64,000 bases of DNA, from assembly GCF_018310535.1 (NCBI RefSeq), contig NZ_CP074102.1, forward strand, positions 6,696,001 through 6,760,000, read 5' to 3'. This document shows positions 1 to 8,273 of this stretch, piece by piece. The translations under genes were made by a program, and so were the position numbers. Origin of the DNA: Streptomyces mirabilis (GTDB lineage: Bacteria; Actinomycetota; Actinomycetes; Streptomycetales; Streptomycetaceae). How positions within the stretch are numbered: the first letter of the stretch is position 1; each line of letters starts with the position of its first letter. The notes beneath the pieces were generated by a model that did not search any database, had not been told where the DNA came from, and saw nothing but the letters and a program-made list of their open reading frames with translations.

Positions 1-1
1 C

Positions 2-1219
2 GCCGAGCCGCCCAACAACTGGCACGCCATGTTCGGCGGACCCGCCTGGTCCCGCGTCACCGAGGCGGACGGCAACCCCGGCCAGTGGTACCTGAACATG
101 TTCACGTCCGAGCAGCCCGACCTGAACTGGCGCAACCCCGAGGTCGGCGCGCACTTCGACCACGTGCTGCGGTTCTGGCTCGACCGGGGCGTCGACGGCT
201 TCCGCATCGACGTCGCCGCCGGCCTCTTCAAGCACCCCGACCTGCCGGACTCGCCCGACCCGGAGGCCGACGCCCGCACCCGCGACTCGGTCAACCCGCT
301 CGCCTGGAACCGGCCCGAGGTGCACGACGTGTGGCGCCACTGGCGGTCCGTCTGCGAGGAGTACACCGGGCGCGACGGCCGCGACCGGCTGCTGGTCGGC
401 GAGGTCTCGGTACCGACGGCCCGCGAACACGCCCAGTACGTACGCCCGGACGAGCTCCACCAGGCCTTCTTCTTCGACCTGCTCAGCGCGCCCTGGAACG
501 CCGACGCCTTCCGCAAGGTCATTTCCGAGGCCATGCAGGACATAGCCGGCACCGGATCGACGGTCACCTGGGTCCTCAACAACCACGACCAGGTCCGCAC
601 CGTCACCCGCTATGGCGAGCTCGGCACCGAGGGCAGCGGCCTCGGTACGGCCCGTGCCCGCGCCGCCGCACTGCTGATGCTGGCGCTGCCCGGAGCCGCG
701 TACATCTACCAGGGCGAGGAGCTCGGGCTGCCCGAGGTCGTCGACCTGCCCGACGACGTGCTGACGGACCCGATCTTCCGCCGCACGGGAAGCCGTGCCC
801 GCATCCGCGACGGCTGCCGGGTGCCGCTGCCCTGGTCCGGGCACACCTCGCCGTTCGGCTTCACCTCGGGCGCGGAGAGCGCCAAGCCGTGGCTGCCGCA
901 GCCCGCCTACTTCGCCGAGTACGCCACCGACCGCGCGCTCGCCGACACCCGCTCCTTCTGGCACCTCTACCGCGACGGGCTCCAGCTGCGCGCCGGACTC
1001 CCGCAGTTGGGCGAGGGCACGCTGCGCTGGCTTCAGGCGCCGCCCGGCGTCCTCGCCTTCGTCCGCGACGACGGCCTGGTGTGCGCGGTCAACTTCGACG
1101 CGGCCCCGACGCCCGCACCGGTCTCCGGCACCCCCTTGCTGTCCAGCGGGCCCTGTCCGGCCGGCGTGCTGCCCGGCTCGACGGCCGCCTGGTGGATCAG
1201 CGACTGCACGAACCCCTGA
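2..1219 (+). CDS. GH13 alpha-glucosidase (5'-truncated by window edge)
   Basis: C-terminal part of a glycoside hydrolase family 13 enzyme that hydrolyses alpha-glucosidic bonds in small maltodextrins, isomaltose or trehalose-like substrates. The reading frame is open from base 2, upstream of the first ATG at 29, and begins with the PPNNW...FGGPAW signature typical of alpha-glucosidases, so the true start lies outside the window. Visible active-site blocks are GVDGFRIDVA (nucleophile Asp), LLVGEVS (acid/base Glu) and NNHDQVR (transition-state Asp). A beta-sandwich C-domain ends in a TAAWWISD-like strand. It is followed 69 bp later by a sugar ABC transporter on the same strand, which suggests uptake and hydrolysis of the same oligosaccharide. 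The exact substrate cannot be read from this fragment. Confidence 0.92.
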   Translation, partial: AEPPNNWHAMFGGPAWSRVTEADGNPGQWYLNMFTSEQPDLNWRNPEVGAHFDHVLRFWLDRGVDGFRIDVAAGLFKHPDLPDSPDPEADARTRDSVNPLAWNRPEVHDVWRHWRSVCEEYTGRDGRDRLLVGEVSVPTAREHAQYVRPDELHQAFFFDLLSAPWNADAFRKVISEAMQDIAGTGSTVTWVLNNHDQVRTVTRYGELGTEGSGLGTARARAAALLMLALPGAAYIYQGEELGLPEVVDLPDDVLTDPIFRRTGSRARIRDGCRVPLPWSGHTSPFGFTSGAESAKPWLPQPAYFAEYATDRALADTRSFWHLYRDGLQLRAGLPQLGEGTLRWLQAPPGVLAFVRDDGLVCAVNFDAAPTPAPVSGTPLLSSGPCPAGVLPGSTAAWWISDCTNP

Positions 1220-1288
1220 CCATCCCCTCCTCTGCTTCCCGTTCCTCTGGTTTCCGTCAATTCCCCTGCCCTGAAAGGGACATCAACG

Positions 1289-2614
1289 ATGATGCGACGA
1301 CGTACGACCCTGCTCGCGAGCTGCACCGCCCTCGCCCTGGCGCTCGGCGCCACCGCCTGCGGAGGCGGGCCTGTAGCCGCCGGAGGCGGCGGTAAGTCGC
1401 TCAGCGGCCAGACGATCACCGTGGCCGGTGTCTGGTCCGGCAGCGAGCAGAAGAACTTCCAGAAGGTCCTGGACGCCTTCACCGCGAAGACGGGTGCCAA
1501 GACCCAGTTCGTCTCCACCGGCGACAACGTCTCCACGGTCGTCGGCAGCAAGATCGAGGGCGGCAACGCCCCCGACGTGGTGATGGTCCCGCAGGTCGGC
1601 GTCCTCCAGCAGTTCGCGAAGGAGGGCTGGCTCAAGCCGCTCTCCAAGACCACCGAACGGTCCGTCGACACCAACTACGCGAGCGTCTGGAAGAAGTATG
1701 GCAGCGTCGGCGACACCTTCTACGGTCTCTACTTCAAGGCCGCCCACAAGTCGACCGTCTGGTACAGCCCCGACGCGCTCGCCCAGGCCGGTGTCAAGCC
1801 GCCGACCACGTACGACGCCATGCTGAAGGCCGGACACACCGTCTCCGACTCGGGCCTCGCCGCCTTCTCCGTCGCCGGACAGGACGGCTGGACGCTCACC
1901 GACTGGTTCGAGAACATCTACCTCTCCCAGGCGGGCCCCGAGAAGTACGACGCCCTGGCCGCCCACCAGCTGAAGTGGACCGACCCGACCGTGGTCAAGG
2001 CGCTCACCACCCTCGGCAAGCTCTTCAAGGACAAGCAACTGATAGCCGGCGGCCAGAAGGGGGCCCTGAACACGGACTTCCCCGGCTCCGTGGAGAAGGT
2101 CTTCGGACCCAAGCCCGAGGCGGGCATGGTCTACGAGGGCGACTTCGTCGCCGGGGTCGCCAAGGACCAGTTCGGCAAGAAGATCGGCCAGGACGCGAAC
2201 TTCTTCCCCTTCCCCGCGGTCGACGGCGGCAAGGCGCCGGTGGTCAGCGGCGGCGACGCGGCCGTGGTCCTCAAGGACGGCAAGAACCAGAAGGCCGCCA
2301 TGACGTTCCTGGAGTACCTGGCGACCCCCGAAGCCGCCGCCGTCTGGGCCGGGGCGGGCGGCTTCCTCTCCCCGAACAAGAAGCTCGACCTCGCCTCCTA
2401 CAGCGACGACATCGCCCGTGAGACCGCCAAGTCCCTGGTCGCCGCCGGGGATTCGGTCCGCTTCGACATGTCCGACCAGGCCCCCGCCGCGTTCGGCGGC
2501 ACCAAGGGCGCCGGCGAGTGGAAGATCCTCCAGGACTTCCTCCGTGACCCCTCGGACCCGAAGGCGACCGCGGCCGAACTGGAGAAGGCCGCGGCCAAGG
2601 CGTACCAGGGCTGA
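1289..2614 (+). CDS. Extracellular sugar-binding lipoprotein (CUT1 ABC transporter)
   Basis: Solute-binding protein of a carbohydrate ABC importer, 441 aa. The N-terminus has an Arg-rich n-region, a hydrophobic stretch and a lipobox-like GATAC cysteine at about residue 28, so it should be anchored as a lipoprotein. The mature part begins GQTITVAGVWSGSEQ and contains the alternating domain fold typical of MalE-type proteins (VVSGGDAAVVLKDG and FLEYLATPEAAAVWA near the C-terminus). The ATG start has GAAAGGGA upstream. It leads a three-gene set with two permeases (5 bp gap, then overlap). No ATPase is encoded nearby; in Streptomyces such systems usually share the MsiK ATPase (family knowledge). 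Alpha-glucosides are the likely ligand because of the upstream glucosidase, but this is inference. Confidence 0.9.
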   Translation: MMRRRTTLLASCTALALALGATACGGGPVAAGGGGKSLSGQTITVAGVWSGSEQKNFQKVLDAFTAKTGAKTQFVSTGDNVSTVVGSKIEGGNAPDVVMVPQVGVLQQFAKEGWLKPLSKTTERSVDTNYASVWKKYGSVGDTFYGLYFKAAHKSTVWYSPDALAQAGVKPPTTYDAMLKAGHTVSDSGLAAFSVAGQDGWTLTDWFENIYLSQAGPEKYDALAAHQLKWTDPTVVKALTTLGKLFKDKQLIAGGQKGALNTDFPGSVEKVFGPKPEAGMVYEGDFVAGVAKDQFGKKIGQDANFFPFPAVDGGKAPVVSGGDAAVVLKDGKNQKAAMTFLEYLATPEAAAVWAGAGGFLSPNKKLDLASYSDDIARETAKSLVAAGDSVRFDMSDQAPAAFGGTKGAGEWKILQDFLRDPSDPKATAAELEKAAAKAYQG

Positions 2615-2619
2615 TCACC

Positions 2620-3978
2620 ATGACCGCCACCCTCGTGAAAGAGGCGAGCCCTCCGGCCGTCGGCACGGCCGACCACAGACGGCGCGCCAGGCGCCGCGGC
2701 CGGATCGTCGCCCTCGTCTTCGTCCTGCCCGCCCTGCTCCTGCTCGGCGCGCTCGTCGTCTACCCCGTGGTCTTCTCCGTGGGGCGCAGCTTCTTCGACG
2801 CCTCCGGCAACCGGTTCGTGGGCGGCGACAACTACACCGAGATGTTCCGCGACCCAGCCACGCTCAAGGCCGTACGCAACAGCGCCATCTGGGTCGTCGT
2901 CGCGCCGACGCTGCTCACCGGGCTCGGCCTGGTGCTCGCCGTCCTGGTCGAGAAGATCCGCTGGGCCACCGCGTTCAAGCTGCTGCTGTTCATGCCCATG
3001 GCGGTCTCCTTCCTGGCCGCCGGCATCATCTTCCGGCTCGCGTACGACGAGGACCCCGACAAGGGTGTCCTGAACGCCGCCGTGGTCGGCGTCCACGACG
3101 CGTTCGAGGGAACCTCGTCCTATCCGACCGCCCGCGCCCGCGACGGCCAGGGCCTCACCAAGGGCGCCGACGGTTCGTACCGTACGACCGCCTACGCCTC
3201 GCCCGGCCACACGGTCGGCCTCGGGCTCGTCGGCGTCCTCCCCAAGGACCTGCCGAAGGACGCGAAGCCCGCCTACGCGGCCGCCGGGCAGAAGGCGGCC
3301 CGGGACGAGCTGCGCGGTGTCGTCTACCTGGACTTCACACCCGGCGGGGGAGGAAAACAGGGCCAGGTCGACCGAGGGGAGAGCGGACTGCCCGAGATGA
3401 AGGTCGAGGCGGCGCGCGACGGGAAGACGGTCGCGAGCACGACCACCGCGGCCGACGGCTCCTTCCGCTTCTCCGGGCTGGACTCCGGCTCGTACACCGT
3501 GCGGCTGCCCGCGTCGAACTTCAGCCCGCCGTACGAGGGTGTGTCCTGGCTCGGTCCTGCGTTGGTCACCCCCGCCATCATCGGCGCGTACCTGTGGATC
3601 TGGACCGGCTTCGCCATGGTGCTGATCGGCGCCGGACTCGCCGCCCTGCCGCGCGACGCGCTGGAGGCGGCCCGGATGGACGGCGCCAACGAGTGGCAGA
3701 TCTTCCGCCGGATCACCGTGCCGCTGCTGGCACCCGTGCTCACCGTGGTCTTCGTCACGCTCGTGATCAACGTGATGAAGGTCTTCGACCTCGTCTACAT
3801 CATCGCGCCCGGACCGGTGCAGGAGGACGCCACCGTGCTCGCCACCCAGATGTGGCTGGTGTCCTTCGGCGGCGGCAACAACCAGGGCCTGGGCAGCGCA
3901 CTCGGTGTGCTCCTCCTGCTCCTGGTCGTCCCCGCCATGGTCTTCAACGTCCGCCGCTTCCGAAGGAGTCAACGATGA
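2620..3978 (+). CDS. MalF-type sugar permease with large extracellular insertion
   Basis: Inner-membrane subunit of the CUT1 importer. It is 452 aa, whereas MalF-type actinobacterial permeases are usually about 290-330 aa. Membrane segments lie at about 28-55, 88-112, 118-142, 310-335, 370-392 and 425-445. The cytoplasmic EAA loop reads EAARMDGANEWQIFRR. The extra length is one block of about 160 residues between segments 3 and 4 (residues 145-305, bases about 3050-3535), which topology places outside the cell. Its second half resembles a carboxypeptidase-regulatory/SdrD-like beta-sandwich: KVEAARDGKTVAST, then DGSFRFSGLDSGSYTVRLP. The start is ATG 5 bp after the lipoprotein gene, and the end overlaps the next permease by 4 bp. 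The insertion might interact with the binding protein, as the E. coli MalF P2 loop does, but the fold and origin appear different. Confidence 0.9.
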   Translation: MTATLVKEASPPAVGTADHRRRARRRGRIVALVFVLPALLLLGALVVYPVVFSVGRSFFDASGNRFVGGDNYTEMFRDPATLKAVRNSAIWVVVAPTLLTGLGLVLAVLVEKIRWATAFKLLLFMPMAVSFLAAGIIFRLAYDEDPDKGVLNAAVVGVHDAFEGTSSYPTARARDGQGLTKGADGSYRTTAYASPGHTVGLGLVGVLPKDLPKDAKPAYAAAGQKAARDELRGVVYLDFTPGGGGKQGQVDRGESGLPEMKVEAARDGKTVASTTTAADGSFRFSGLDSGSYTVRLPASNFSPPYEGVSWLGPALVTPAIIGAYLWIWTGFAMVLIGAGLAALPRDALEAARMDGANEWQIFRRITVPLLAPVLTVVFVTLVINVMKVFDLVYIIAPGPVQEDATVLATQMWLVSFGGGNNQGLGSALGVLLLLLVVPAMVFNVRRFRRSQR

Positions 3979-4814
3979 ACGCGCTCAGGCGGGGGCTCGG
4001 CAACGGCCTGGTGCAGGCGTTCCTGGTGATCGTCGGCCTGGTCTGGGTCACCCCGCTCGCAGGGCTCTTCCTCTCCTCGATGCGCTCGGCGCAGGACACC
4101 GCCAAGGGAGGCTGGTGGACGGCGCTGACCAGCCCCGGTCAGCTCTCCTTCGACAACTACTCCGCCCTTCTGGGCAATGCGGGGATGACGCGGGCGTTCT
4201 GGAACACCGTGCTGATCTCCGTGCCGGCCACCGTCCTCGTCGTGGTGATCGCGGCGCTCGCCGGATACGCCTTCGCCTGGCTGGAGTTCCCCTTCCGGGA
4301 CACGATCTTCCTTGTCGTGGTGGCGTTGTTGGTGGTGCCGGTCCAGATCGGGCTGCTGCCGGTCGCCAAACTCTTCGGTGCGCTGGGGCTGTTCGGCACG
4401 ATCCCCGGTGTCGTGCTCTTCCACGTCTCCTACGGGCTGCCGTTCGCCATCTTCCTGCTGCGCAACTACTTCGCGGAGATGCCGAAGGAGATGCTGGAGG
4501 CCGCCCGGATGGACGGAGGCAGCGAGTGGCGCATCTTCACCCGGCTGGTGCTGCCGGTCGGACGTCCGGCCATCGCGAGCCTGGCCATCTTCCAGTTCCT
4601 GTGGGTGTGGAACGACATGCTGGTCGCCCTGCTGTTCGCCGACAGTTCCTCGCAGCCGTTGACGGTCGAACTCCAGTCCCAGATACGGCAGTTCGGCAGC
4701 AATATCGATGTGCTGGCACCGGGGGCGTTTCTGTCGCTGATCGTTCCGGTGGTCGTGTTCTTCGCGTTCCAGCGGCACTTTGTGCAGGGGGTGATGGCCG
4801 GCTCGGTGAAGTGA
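3975..4814 (+). CDS. MalG-type sugar permease
   Basis: Second membrane subunit of the CUT1 importer, 279 aa, of normal family length. Six hydrophobic segments are visible and the EAA loop reads EAARMDGGSEWRIFTRL. It starts at an ATG that overlaps the stop of the upstream permease (ATGA), indicating translational coupling within the lipoprotein-permease-permease operon. The C-terminus ends FVQGVMAGSVK, which is characteristic of MalG-like proteins. It is followed by a long palindrome that should terminate the operon. Substrate is not determinable here; the neighbouring alpha-glucosidase suggests alpha-glucosides. Confidence 0.9.
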   Translation: MNALRRGLGNGLVQAFLVIVGLVWVTPLAGLFLSSMRSAQDTAKGGWWTALTSPGQLSFDNYSALLGNAGMTRAFWNTVLISVPATVLVVVIAALAGYAFAWLEFPFRDTIFLVVVALLVVPVQIGLLPVAKLFGALGLFGTIPGVVLFHVSYGLPFAIFLLRNYFAEMPKEMLEAARMDGGSEWRIFTRLVLPVGRPAIASLAIFQFLWVWNDMLVALLFADSSSQPLTVELQSQIRQFGSNIDVLAPGAFLSLIVPVVVFFAFQRHFVQGVMAGSVK

Positions 4815-4841
4815 CGGGCTTTCTCGCGCCCGCCAAAAGAC

Positions 4842-4889
4842 TCGCGCAGTTCCCCGAGCCCCTCTTCAGGGGCGCGGGGAACTGCGCGA
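4842..4889. terminator. Long palindrome, bidirectional terminator between convergent genes
   Basis: A nearly perfect inverted repeat with arms reading TCGCGCAGTTCCCC and GGGGAACTGCGCGA, and a GC-rich inner hairpin (AGCCCCT/AGGGGC around CTTC). It lies between the end of the sugar permease (+) and pgl (-). Variants of this sequence are very common downstream of Streptomyces genes (my recollection), so it is probably both a dispersed repeat and a terminator. Confidence 0.75.
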
Positions 4890-4920
4890 ACGGGGTCTGG
4901 GGCCAGGCCCCGGGTACGGC

Positions 4921-5703
4921 TCAGGCCGAAGCTGGCGGGTACAGCGAGCGTGGCAGCCGGGAGGCCGCTGCCGCGTCCAGGAGCCACAGGGTGCGGGAGC
5001 GGCCGTGGGCGCCGGCCGCCGGGGCCTGCACCTCGCCCGCGCCCGAGAGGGCGATCGCCGCGGCCTGCGCCTTGTCCTCGCCGGCCGCCAGCAACCAGAC
5101 CTCACGGGCGGAGCGGATCGCGGGCAGGGTGAGCGTGACCCGGGTCGGCGGGGGCTTGGGGGCGCCGTGCACGCCCACCACCGTCCGCTCCGTCTCACGG
5201 ACCGCGGGCAGCTCCGGGAAGAGCGAGGCCACGTGGGTGTCCGGGCCGACACCCAGCATCAGGACGTCGAACGAGGGCACGGAACCGTGGTTCTCGGGGC
5301 TCGCGGCCTTCGCGAGCTCGGCCGCGTACGCCTCCGCCGCCGCGTCCACGTCGGCACCGTAGGGACCGTCGGACGCGGGCATCGGATGCACCCGTGCGGG
5401 GTCCACCGGCACCGAGTCCAGCAGCGCCGCACGGGCCTGGGTGTCGTTGCGGTCCGGATCGCCCTCGGGCAGGAACCGCTCGTCACCCCACCACAGGTCG
5501 ATACGGCCCCAGTCGACGGCGTCCCGGGCGGGCGCGGCCGCGAGCGCCGCGAGGAGCCCGTTGCCGTTGCGTCCGCCGGTGAGGACCACCGAGGCGTAGC
5601 CGCGCGAGGCCTGCGCGTCCACGACCTTGGTGATCAGCCGGGCCGCGGCGGCCTGGGCCATCAGCTCCTTGTCGCGGTGCACGACGAGCTGCGGAGTGTT
5701 CAC
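4921..5703 (-). CDS. pgl: 6-phosphogluconolactonase
   Basis: Hydrolyses 6-phosphoglucono-1,5-lactone to 6-phosphogluconate in the oxidative pentose phosphate pathway; cytosolic. The 260-aa protein starts with GTG at 5703 (VNTPQLVVHRDKELM). That codon overlaps the TGA of opcA in a GTGA arrangement, which decides the start. Family signatures include SVVLTGGRNGNGLL, WWGDERFLPEGDPDRN and the conserved DVLMLGVGPDTHVASLFP block. It is the last gene of the tkt-tal-zwf-opcA-pgl operon, so its product directly uses the lactone made by Zwf. Also called devB in older annotation. Confidence 0.95.
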   Translation of the reverse strand: MNTPQLVVHRDKELMAQAAAARLITKVVDAQASRGYASVVLTGGRNGNGLLAALAAAPARDAVDWGRIDLWWGDERFLPEGDPDRNDTQARAALLDSVPVDPARVHPMPASDGPYGADVDAAAEAYAAELAKAASPENHGSVPSFDVLMLGVGPDTHVASLFPELPAVRETERTVVGVHGAPKPPPTRVTLTLPAIRSAREVWLLAAGEDKAQAAAIALSGAGEVQAPAAGAHGRSRTLWLLDAAAASRLPRSLYPPASA

Positions 5704-6749
5704 TTGGCGGCCGCCTTCTTCGCAGGGGCCTTCGCAGGGGCCTTCTTCGCGGGTGCCTTGGCGGCGGCGGTCTTGGCGGTCGCCTTCGCCGTGGCCGGCT
5801 CCTCCTCGACGGCGTCGGCCGCCGCCCCGTTCAGCCGGTCCACCCCGTACCGCAGCGCCGACGCGTAGGTGTCGTCCGGGTCGAGCCGGCGCAGCTCCTC
5901 CGCGATCAGCTCCGAGGTGTCGCGGCGCTTGAGGGCCACCGCACGGTCGGGCTGGCCCTCGATGGAGAGGGTCGCCAGGGCGCCGTCGGCGCGGTCCAGC
6001 GCGATCGGGCCGCAGCTCGTTTCCATGCGGACGGCGGTGAGGCCGGGGCCGGGGGACTTGGACCGCTTGACGGGAACGTCCAGCCGGTCCGCGAGCCACA
6101 TGGCGAGCAGCTCCACGCTCGGGTTGAACTCCTCGCCCTCCACCTCGACCGCGTTCACGTCGCAGATGACCTGGTCGAGGGCGGCGGCCAGCATCGAGCG
6201 CCAGGGCGTGATGCGAGTCCAGGAGAGGTCGGTGTCCCCGGGGGTGTAGGCGTCGGCACGAGCGTTGAGCTCGCGTACGGGCGCCTCGGCGGCGTAGGTG
6301 TCGGTGACGCGGCGCTGGGCCAGCTTTCCGAGCGGGTCGTTGGCCGGGTCGAGCGGCGCGCTCACCGGCCACCAGACGACGACCGGCGCATCCGGCAGCA
6401 GCAGCGGCAGGACGACCGAGTCGGCGTGGTCGGCGACCTCGCCGTACAGCCGCAGCACGACCGTCTCGCCGGTGCCCGCGTCCGCGCCGACCCGCACCTC
6501 GGCGTCGAGGCGCGACTTCGTGCGGTCGCGGGGCGAGCGGGAGACGCGCTTGATGACCACGAGGGTGCGCGAGGGGTGCTCGCGGGAGGCCTCGTTGGCC
6601 GCCTTCAGGGCGTCGTAGGCGTTCTCCTCGTCGGTGACGATGACGAGGGTGAGCACCATGCCGACGGCGGGGGTTCCGATGGCGCGGCGCCCCTGCACCA
6701 GCGCCTTGTTGATCTTGCTGGCCGTGGTGTCCGTGAGGTCTATCTTCAT
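5700..6749 (-). CDS. opcA: OpcA, glucose-6-phosphate dehydrogenase assembly protein
   Basis: Assembly/activation factor for glucose-6-phosphate dehydrogenase in cyanobacteria and actinomycetes. The start is the ATG at 6749 (MKIDLTDTTASKINKAL), which overlaps the zwf stop by 4 bp (ATGA). The 349-aa protein has the conserved DAPVVVWWPVSAPLDPAND block and NARADAYTPGDTDLSWTRIT. Unusually, the last 35 or so residues (about 315-349) are a Lys/Ala/Pro-rich tail of repeated APAKK-like units resembling a histone-H1-type tail, probably disordered and strongly basic. The gene lies between zwf and pgl and is translationally coupled to both. Confidence 0.95.
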   Translation of the reverse strand: MKIDLTDTTASKINKALVQGRRAIGTPAVGMVLTLVIVTDEENAYDALKAANEASREHPSRTLVVIKRVSRSPRDRTKSRLDAEVRVGADAGTGETVVLRLYGEVADHADSVVLPLLLPDAPVVVWWPVSAPLDPANDPLGKLAQRRVTDTYAAEAPVRELNARADAYTPGDTDLSWTRITPWRSMLAAALDQVICDVNAVEVEGEEFNPSVELLAMWLADRLDVPVKRSKSPGPGLTAVRMETSCGPIALDRADGALATLSIEGQPDRAVALKRRDTSELIAEELRRLDPDDTYASALRYGVDRLNGAAADAVEEEPATAKATAKTAAAKAPAKKAPAKAPAKKAAAK

Positions 6750-8269
6750 GGGCGACGCCAGCTCCGTCCGTCTCGCTCGAGCATTTCGTCGGCCTCGACG
6801 GGGCCCCACGTGCCCGAGGGGTACTGCGCGGGCTTGCCGTGCTTGTCCCAGTACTGCTCGATCGGGTCGAGGATCTTCCAGGACAGCTCGACCTCCTCGG
6901 TGCGCGGGAAGAGGTTCGAGTCGCCCAGCAGGACGTCCAGGATCAGGCGCTCGTACGCCTCCGGGCTCGACTCCGTGAAGGACTCGCCGTAGGCGAAGTC
7001 CATGGAGACGTCCCGGATCTCCATCGAGGTGCCGGGCACCTTGGAGCCGAAGCGGACCGTGATGCCCTCGTCGGGCTGGACGCGGATGACGATCGCGTTC
7101 TGGCCCAGTTCCTCCGTCGCCGTGTGGTCGAAGGGGGAGTGCGGGGCGCGCTGGAAGACCACGGCGATCTCGGTGACGCGGCGGCCCAGACGCTTGCCGG
7201 TACGCAGGTAGAAGGGGACGCCCGCCCAGCGGCGGTTGTCGACCTCGACCTTGATCGCGGCGTAGGTGTCGGTCTTCGACTTGGGGTCGATGCCGTCTTC
7301 CTGGAGATAGCCGACGGCCTTCTCGCCGCCCTGCCAGCCGGCCGCGTACTGCCCGCGGACGGTGTCGCGGCCCAGGTCCCGGGGGATCCGGACCGCGCCG
7401 AGGACCTTGGTCTTCTCGGCGGCGAGGGCGTCCGCGTCGAAGGAGGCGGGCTCCTCCATGGCGGTCAGGGCCATCAGCTGCAGGAGGTGGTTCTGGATGA
7501 CGTCCCGGGCGGCGCCGATGCCGTCGTAGTAGCCGGCGCGGCCGCCGATGCCGATGTCCTCGGCCATGGTGATCTGGATGTGGTCGACGAAGGACCGGTT
7601 CCAGATCGGCTCGAACATGGTGTTGGCGAAGCGGAGCGCCAGGATGTTCTGGACGGTCTCCTTGCCGAGGTAGTGGTCGATGCGGAAGACCTGGTCCGAG
7701 GAGAAGACCTCGTGCACGATCGCGTTGAGTTCCTCGGCCGACTTCAGGTCGTGGCCGAAGGGCTTCTCGATGACCGCGCGCCGCCAGGAGCCGTTCGACT
7801 GGTCCGCCAGGTGGTGCTTCTTCAGCTGCTGGATGACCACCGGGAAGGCGGACGGCGGCACGGAGAGGTAGAAGGCGAAGTTGCCGCCCGTGCCCTGTGC
7901 CTTGTCCAGCTCGTCGATCGTGGCGCGCAGCCGCTCGAACGAGTCGTCGTCGTCGAAGGTGCCCTGGACGAAGCGCATCCCCTGGATGAGCTGCTGCCAT
8001 ACCTCCTCGCGGAACTCCGTACGGGCGTGTTCCTTGACGGCGTCGTGGACTTCCTGGGCGAAGTCCTCGTTCTTCCACTCGCGGCGGGCGAAGCCGACGA
8101 GCGAGAAGCCCGGCGGCAGCAGCCCGCGGTTGGCGAGGTCGTACACGGCGGGCATCAGCTTTTTACGTGACAAATCGCCCGTGACGCCGAAGATGACCAG
8201 GCCCGACGGCCCCGCGATACGCGGGAGCCGTCGGTCTGCGGGGTCACGCAGCGGGTTGCTGCTTGACAA
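6746..8269 (-). CDS. zwf: Glucose-6-phosphate 1-dehydrogenase
   Basis: Oxidises glucose-6-phosphate to 6-phosphogluconolactone with NADP+, the first step of the oxidative pentose phosphate pathway. The 507-aa protein shows the Rossmann dinucleotide motif VIFGVTGDLSRKKL near residue 25 and the substrate-binding RIDHYLGKETVQNILALRFAN block with catalytic His/Lys. The start codon is TTG at 8269, supported by GGAGGG eight bases upstream, which lies inside the end of the tal-to-zwf junction. The gene follows tal by 4 bp and overlaps opcA, making one transcript with OpcA and lactonase as immediate partners. Confidence 0.97.
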   Translation of the reverse strand: MSSSNPLRDPADRRLPRIAGPSGLVIFGVTGDLSRKKLMPAVYDLANRGLLPPGFSLVGFARREWKNEDFAQEVHDAVKEHARTEFREEVWQQLIQGMRFVQGTFDDDDSFERLRATIDELDKAQGTGGNFAFYLSVPPSAFPVVIQQLKKHHLADQSNGSWRRAVIEKPFGHDLKSAEELNAIVHEVFSSDQVFRIDHYLGKETVQNILALRFANTMFEPIWNRSFVDHIQITMAEDIGIGGRAGYYDGIGAARDVIQNHLLQLMALTAMEEPASFDADALAAEKTKVLGAVRIPRDLGRDTVRGQYAAGWQGGEKAVGYLQEDGIDPKSKTDTYAAIKVEVDNRRWAGVPFYLRTGKRLGRRVTEIAVVFQRAPHSPFDHTATEELGQNAIVIRVQPDEGITVRFGSKVPGTSMEIRDVSMDFAYGESFTESSPEAYERLILDVLLGDSNLFPRTEEVELSWKILDPIEQYWDKHGKPAQYPSGTWGPVEADEMLERDGRSWRRP

Positions 8270-8273
8270 GGTT

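Noticed and set aside
2620..4814. Sugar ABC transporters considered incomplete because no ATPase gene is present
   Set aside because: Streptomyces CUT1 importers typically share the MsiK ATPase encoded elsewhere, so absence is normal.
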